Shown: in pieces, positions 60,401 to 64,000 of the stretch
Numbering within the stretch: the stretch's first letter is position 1
How the letters are laid out: every line of letters begins with the position of its first letter
NCBI GenBank assembly: GCA_016858145.1
Contig: JAEHOE010000091.1
Location: forward strand, 124,001-188,000
From: Edaphochlamys debaryana
Lineage: Eukaryota > Chlorophyta > Chlorophyceae > Chlamydomonadales
Reading direction: 5' to 3'
DNA length: 64,000 bases
The notes under the pieces: generated by a model
The model's database searches: none
The model's input: the letters and a program-made list of their open reading frames with translations, nothing else
Told to the model about the DNA's origin: nothing
Made by a program: the position numbers and the translations under genes

Positions 60401-63400
60401 CAAATTCCCAATCGCACTGTTGATGGGGGGTTGCGGCGGTGAGGGGGGCCAGGGTGGAGGCAGTGGAGGAGGTGGGGGCGGAGACGGCGGAGGCGGAGGC
60501 GAAGGCGGGGGTGGGCTAGGCGGATCTGTGAAATGGGAATGTACATATGGACTCTTCATTTGCACTGCACGGCACGTTCATTTCATCCTGTTCATTTGCG
60601 TTCATTGGCTGATGCATTACGAGCCCTACGAGCCCTGTGCGCTCTGAGGCATTCACACTCCCCGTAGCTGTTCTCACTTGGTGTTAGCCAAGCCCACACG
60701 AAGGAGATGGAGCTGAGGTACGCATCTCCACGGGTTACGATGGCAATCAGCCGCTTGGCGATTTGCCAGCAGTCCGCCGGCTTTGCAGGGTCCAGAAGGG
60801 GCCACGCCCTGTATTCGTATGTGACTTGCAGCGGGCGGTCACTGCCCACGACAATTGATGAGCGCATTTGCGAGGCAAACTTGAGGCGCGCCACGTGACC
60901 GTATGCTGAGGTGTAGACGACGACGGAAGTGAGGAACTCTCCAGGGCTAAGGTCAACACTGTTCAGGAATCAGGCACGAGAAGCACGAAACGTTGGGCAT
61001 GTCCAACAAGTGGTAAGCGGCGTGACCACATTCACAGCAAAGCATGACCACATACCTGTATTGTGTTGTCCCTCCCGGGCCATCAGCGCCGTTGCAGCCG
61101 TGCCAGAGTCCACGCGTGCTCCCGTATGTGAACCGGATGCATTCAATCCAGTCTCCATGGTACCAACTGATGCGTGTGACTGCACACGGTACGAATGAGA
61201 CCAGTGTCTTTGTTAGTCTTTGTTAGTCGACCGTGTGGCCCAAGCAAAGCCCCCTTAGTACTACCATGCAGCCCGTTGTTGGGTCAATGCGTGCAGCCCC
61301 AGCCTGGTCTCCAAGGTACACATCAGTCCGCACTGCGGATTGCAAGTACAACTTACTGGGATTGTAGCCTCCCGCTGCCAGTTCCGTGTCATTCCTGGCA
61401 GCTCCAACCGGCATGCCGTAGCTGGTGGACGTCCGCACACATTGTCCTACGGTTACAACACATATTATTATATAATAATATAGCTAGCAGTCAAAATAAG
61501 GAAAGGACAGACGGCCGATTTGAGGACATGCCCGGATGACCCCCCGCCGCCGCCCGCCACCCGCGGCTTGGGGCGGAGGGGTGGGGCGTGGTCCCCAGCG
61601 GTTGCCAAGGTTTGGGAGTCTGCAGGGCGGGCAGTCGGGAGCGAGCCCAGCAGCATACAGACCACATGCGAATCCGCCTATCTACACGCACTCGCACTAC
61701 TCACTGTACAGCCATGATAGCACTGCACAGCTATGATAGGTTTTGCTGGAGGTATATATTTGGGGGCGGCGGGCGCGGAGTGCGGGAGGAGGGCCGGAGA
61801 CTCCAGGCGAGCTGGGTACGAAGAGGGGCCACGCGGGGCAGGCCGGAGTGTGTTTTCGTGCCCGGCCTCCCCCTGGAGCGGCGGTTCCGTTCCGAGGCCC
61901 GGGCAGCTGATGGGCGGCTGATGATGCCATGCCGTTCTGCGGCGCTTCAGGCGTCCGGTCTGAGGTTTAATCTCCTGTCATGTTTTTGCTTCGAGCCTTG
62001 GCTCTGGGCCGGAATAGCCGGAAGCCCAACAGCTCACACAAACTCACCAATCGCCCCACCTTCCTCAATATATAGATAATTTGTGAGATAGTGGGGAGCT
62101 GCGGACGTGGGGTAAAAGGCTTTGACCTTTGACACATTAGGGTAGGTGCCCCCACGTGGGGGCAAATTCTTCTAAGAGAGCAGAGCGTACTTCCCACCCG
62201 CATAACTGTTACGGCTTGATTATCACAGTAATCACACCTTACCTAGCTAGTACAACGGGATTGGGTTCGGCGGAATTTGGAAGGGCTCTTACGTACGTTC
62301 CGGGACTATATAAGGCCACCACACCACCCCTGAGATACTGCCCGCGCACCATCTCTATCTCGATCAGCAGCAGCACAACGGGTGCAAACAATGCCTTAAG
62401 CCCGCGAGGATGGGTCCACCCTCTTGCTAAGCAGCATGGTCTGGATTATTTGGATTGTTTGGAAGCGGGCCGAACAAAGCCCGGGGACTGCGCATCCTGG
62501 GCAGTTCCCTCGTCAAGCCGCTAGCTGCTCTCGGTTACATAGGCCGGCTCAACCCCCTAAACCTGGTGAATGCAGGGTCACCATGGTGACCGGCCGGTAA
62601 CCCTGCGCGCGGTTTAGCCTCCGGTTCGGCCCTTAACCCGCGGGTTGTGGCTGCGTAACCCTCTCATTGAGGTTTGGAGGGAGGATGCGGTGCGGTACCC
62701 CCTCATAAGGTAGGAGGCAAGTACTCTTCGTCCGGCACGTACCAGCTATAGGCGGTGTTGGAGGTGCGGGAGGGTTTGGTGGGGGCAAAGGGGGAAAGGG
62801 CGATCCTGCGTGCGTGGGGTGGAGAACAGAAGAGGATGCATTGAGGCGCTGAGTATTGGTAGGGCGTACATGGATCAGGCTCGTCTAGCCAACATTGTCA
62901 TGCATGGCATGCAAACACTCTATGTATGGGCAGCAAGCCTCACCATCCAGCCGCCAACCCCAAACAAAGGAAATTGCGTTGAGGTACGCGTTTCCGCGGC
63001 TTACGGCCGCAACCAGCCGCTTGGCGCCTGGCGGACAGTCCGCCGGCTTTGCGGGGTCCAGAAGAGACCACGCCCTGTACTCTGATGTGACTTGCAGCGG
63101 GCGGTCACTGCCCACGACAATCGAGGAGCGCATGTTGGAACTGAACTCAAGGCGTGCTACAGGGCCGGCGTTGGCTGTGCGGACGAGGACGGAGGTGAGC
63201 AGCTCTCCAAAGTACAGGTCCACGCTGTTGGGAATAGATCAAGCATGAAAGCAGTCAAGCCAACAAAAGAAGGGGGCTCTGGCGCTAGGACCCTGGATCG
63301 ACCACTATACTGTGGCAGGCAGCAGAAGGGTCTTCCGGACCAACCTGGTCGGTGCCATCCCTCCGGAGCCATCCGCGTCATTGCAGCCGTGCCAGGGCCC

Positions 63401-63659
63401 GGGTTTGCCGCCGTAGGTGAACTGTATGCAATCAATCCAGTACCCGTGGTACCAGCTGATGCGCGTGACTGCATGTGGTGGATTCATTAGTGATTGGTTA
63501 GATTGGTCAACGGCTCCTAACCAAGGCGGTACCATGCATCGTCCCCTAGTTTATTTGGAATAGGCTTACTGGGGTTTGAGCCCCCTGCCGCCAAACCAGT
63601 ATCATTCCAGGCAGCTCCGGACTCTAGTCCGTAGCTCGCAGACGTCCACATGCATTGGC
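46492..63659 (-). CDS. Giant mosaic lectin / QEXXH metalloprotease (5' end outside window)
   Basis: About 60 exons on the minus strand, of which most were joined with matching phase; roughly 3,000 residues lie in the window. Order: jacalin A, jacalin B, Cys module Y1, module W1, jacalin C, jacalin D, discoidin, LamG-A, SACC module X1, LamG-B, X2, Y2, bulb-type lectin, M11 metalloprotease, W2, Y3, PAN-like, PAN-like, stop at 46492. Short Pro-rich exons separate most modules. M11 proteases of volvocine algae (gametolysin, VMPs) digest hydroxyproline-rich cell wall and matrix proteins. The lectins would target such an enzyme to matrix glycans (inference). The first exon seen starts in phase 1, so upstream exons and the signal peptide lie beyond 64000. 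It could be two genes if an internal promoter was missed, but no internal signal peptide or stop was found. The 1.3-kb intron 61447-62742 holds nothing recognised. Confidence 0.7.
48610..51043 (-). other. Peptidase M11 (gametolysin-type) domain, QEXXH site
   Basis: About a dozen small exons. The sequence runs GKQWVLERIGDDRQLIRL (pro-region), RLRLLIISVNLMGACES, SKCSYGSVVLDRN, LQCDYVAVKEAALHAA, AFVLPIIAYCDWAGIATLKG, GRDVWYTPGSW, then the metal site QELVHMFGLHH. The site is split between codon blocks at 49740 and 49660 by a phase-1 intron. The Met-turn region YADRSTFMG, WRLGWATPLSTL, YVALRGRSGGD and ISIHTA follow. The first metal ligand is Gln rather than His, as in Volvox VMP-type enzymes reported to prefer copper. 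Substrates in this family are Hyp-rich matrix proteins. Activity cannot be judged, but all motif residues are present. Confidence 0.82.
51275..52012 (-). other. Bulb-type (mannose-binding) lectin-like domain
   Basis: Three exons. Reads HYLVLQANGDLVRQ, WTARANLTNASRLALTLRSG, DWALWGAG, YTLRVRNDGQVELLNRYG and APAWATYRS. Repeated LxLxxNGDL-type strands with W/A-T ends fit the B-lectin fold. Confidence 0.62.
52970..53508 (-). other. Unrecognised 'SACC' module X2
   Basis: Exons 53508-53285 and 53219-52970 (phases 1-0, 0-1). Matches X1 at TSACCAYNG, DVYALRFKLS, WVDVPSGMQLAG and RSVAFIYSGG. Two Pro linkers follow, at 52899-52783 and 52715-52623. Confidence 0.55.
53678..54558 (-). other. LamG-like jelly-roll domain B
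   Basis: Exons 54558-54339 and 54216-53678. Parallel to LamG-A: AYFDGARGVV, GSIRMDGTSCYG, APFTVVVLHRAE, TLNAFVRYQGG, LTVGASLL and GRIAAILMYARALTETDLN. Confidence 0.74.
54846..55373 (-). other. Unrecognised 'SACC' module X1
   Basis: A single 528-nt phase 1-1 exon. Key pieces: LLALQSTYSGG, AVSACCSVDAQ, YGVQAIRFRTS, WVMVPPGSAFSGF and HRVAFVFTSG. No family was recognised. The late strands faintly resemble the second half of the jacalin-like domains. A Pro linker follows at 54754-54638. Confidence 0.55.
55470..56426 (-). other. LamG-like jelly-roll domain A
   Basis: Exons 56426-56167, 56076-55888 and 55803-55470. Reads AHYDGTRGV, APFTIIVVYKAE, TLSAFVRNPGG, GTALSVGSD, and GRIARVLVYSRALSHLELTN. 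These are typical of the concanavalin-like LamG fold (Laminin_G_3). The first exon also holds Cys residues (SCSGDC). Confidence 0.72.
56585..56705 (-). repeat. Partial duplication of a Pro-linker exon start
   Basis: ACGGGCGGAGGCGGTGGATC plus a following CTGGAAGGT occurs at about 56595 and again 77 bp on at about 56672. Each copy carries a CAG acceptor and the first codons of the linker. Confidence 0.8.
56773..57542 (-). other. F5/8 type C (discoidin / fucolectin-like) domain
   Basis: Exons 57542-57414, 57331-57223, 57171-56930 and 56829-56773. Landmarks: NLARGAPVYASSSW, PEKAVDGKGAS, DDQQWLSVRIS, VYRIVLRNRVDC, SRAQVRVG, GQWMTLQN and EYLSLLEVEVYG. These follow the family order (NLAxGKxAxxSS, AVDG, W..VDLG, V.I.NR.DC, L..A.V.VG, YL.L.EVEVYG). 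A linker follows at 56613-56509. Confidence 0.8.
57800..58439 (-). other. Jacalin-like domain D (subtype II)
   Basis: Exons 58439-58332 and 58219-57800. Reads ITRISWTSGEWITFIQFRHG, GELIVAVTVYTVA, VARLELTTTTRKVAIG, and RLIAVSGW followed by GLSFVWAW. It lacks the inner Cys pair. The linker at 57708-57658 ends at a GC-type donor. Confidence 0.72.
58695..59281 (-). other. Jacalin-like domain C (subtype II)
   Basis: Exons 59281-59171 and 59102-58695; the phase-2 intron of domains A, B, E and F is absent. Reads ISWSSGFWIQGIQLQYG, RVTAITVYTYA, VARLEMTTSGNRTL, and RLISITG followed by AIGFIWSW. It lacks the inner Cys pair. A Pro linker follows at 58623-58513. Confidence 0.72.
59357..59656 (-). other. 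PAN/WSC-like module W1
   Basis: Exons 59656-59597 and 59527-59357, both phase 1-1. Reads FCPRFAGFTARANVV, then QLAFAACSQRASCQGFVSF. The AxxACxxxxxCxGF core is like PAN/Apple or related carbohydrate-binding Cys modules. W2 (about 48473-48285) has MTTVCGRDTRCNGFSYS. Confidence 0.5.
60072..60284 (-). other. Cys-rich module Y1
   Basis: A single 213-nt phase 1-1 exon reading CTRPDGWCTHAGATLLFF, CDWDGDPEHVCMDTSGRRG, and then GWPNAPSSYCPGKW. It resembles Cys-rich WC...DCDxDGxxDxxC modules seen by pattern in volvocine proteases. Y2 (about 52555-52260) and a weaker Y3 (about 47885-47755) are related. A Pro linker follows at 59993-59883. Confidence 0.55.
60678..61446 (-). other. Jacalin-like domain B
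   Basis: Exons 61446-61357, 61179-61056 and 60958-60678, with the same lengths (90, 124, 281 nt) as domain A. Landmarks: GAARNDTELAAGGYNP, ISWYHGDWIECIRFTYG, LWHGC and SISFVWAW. A Pro linker exon follows at 60525-60418. Confidence 0.78.
62944..63659 (-). other. Jacalin-like domain A
   Basis: Exons 63659-63570, 63468-63345 and 63224-62944. Landmarks: ESGAAWNDTGLAAGGSNP, ITRISWYHGYWIDCIQFTYG, GPWHGC, VDLYFGELLTSVLV, VARLEFSSNMRSSIVVG and AYLNAISFVWGW. A Pro linker exon follows at 62805-62743. Confidence 0.78.
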
Positions 63660-64000
63660 CTGTGGTTCGCGGGAAAACATGAAGGTGAAATAAGTGCCTC
63701 AGCAACCAATAAGGCTCTGTCGCATAGGGAAATTTCTTCAACGAGGGGTAGGTGTTTATGAAGGCAAACACAGGGCTGGAGGTCAAGCCGTGCTTAGACC
63801 GAAGCGGAAGAGGGGGTGACATAACCGGCCAACGTGATATGTGGAAGGTAGCTAGCGAGCGAGGAAGCGTAGGGTGAGTGGGGTGTTCAGGCTTGCACGC
63901 ACGCATAAGCTAAATGTGGGTGCAAAAACAGGTGACATATGATACACAGTATTCGCGGCTCGCCCAGGGTGGGGTTGGGTAGGACAAGGGTGGGCTGGGT
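63660..64000. other. Intron of the mosaic gene running off the window
   Basis: The exon at 63659 begins in phase 1 behind an acceptor, so this stretch should be intron or an unrecognised upstream exon. No module was seen. Confidence 0.45.

Noticed and set aside
1..64000. CRISPR array or bacterial operon
   Set aside because: No direct-repeat/spacer pattern was found, and the genes are intron-rich and eukaryotic.

Overview
The window is nuclear DNA of a chlorophyte green alga, most likely volvocalean (Chlamydomonas/Gonium/Volvox relatives). The evidence is very high GC, genes broken into many short exons by C/T-rich-acceptor GT-AG introns, proline-rich (SPPPP) extracellular linkers, a gametolysin-type (peptidase M11) metalloprotease, and a Chlamys-like Penelope retroelement. 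Exon joins were worked out by hand from splice signals, reading phase and family similarity. Most joins of the conserved genes keep frame exactly; UTR ends were not determined.

Left part (1-18 kb, plus strand): the acidic, Ala-rich 3' end of an unrecognised gene (to 653); a PRS4-type ribose-phosphate pyrophosphokinase (2810-5221, 6 exons, 348 aa); an F-box/LRR-like protein (6832-9040, 2 exons); a RanBP1 homologue (10754-12168, 5 exons, 242 aa); and SAP18 (13958-16118, 3 exons, 146 aa), whose last codons and 3' flank are tandemly repeated.

Middle part (18-35 kb): a secreted FkbM-type methyltransferase on the minus strand (27495 down to 18368, 11 exons, 379 aa). One of its introns is 5.8 kb and holds a Penelope-like retroelement with an N-terminal GIY-YIG endonuclease, lying next to a (TG)37 microsatellite. 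A 24-exon HEAT/ARM-like protein (27952-35091, 841 aa) is transcribed divergently, 456 bp away.

Right part (37.6-64 kb, minus strand): two tandem, co-oriented mosaic genes for extracellular proteins. The downstream gene (45133 to 37666, 14 exons) encodes a signal peptide, two jacalin-like lectin domains, a P-domain-like module, a stalk of about 36 16-residue Pro/Lys repeats, a transmembrane helix and a short basic tail. It looks like a cell-surface lectin receptor. The upstream gene (stop at 46492; its 5' end lies beyond 64000) is a giant mosaic of about 3,000 residues within the window. Its modules are four jacalin-like lectin domains, a discoidin (F5/8C) domain, two LamG-like jelly rolls, a bulb-type lectin domain, two copies of an unrecognised 'SACC' module, Cys-rich and PAN/Apple-like modules, and an M11 metalloprotease with the rare QEXXH zinc/copper site. 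Modules are joined by proline-rich linker exons.

The most notable result is that almost every module and linker in both mosaic genes is bounded by phase-1 introns. This 1-1 symmetry is the signature of exon shuffling known from animal extracellular proteins. The locus therefore looks like a workshop of shuffled lectin and protease modules for the algal extracellular matrix: one product is a probable soluble or matrix lectin-protease, the other a membrane-anchored lectin built from the same parts.
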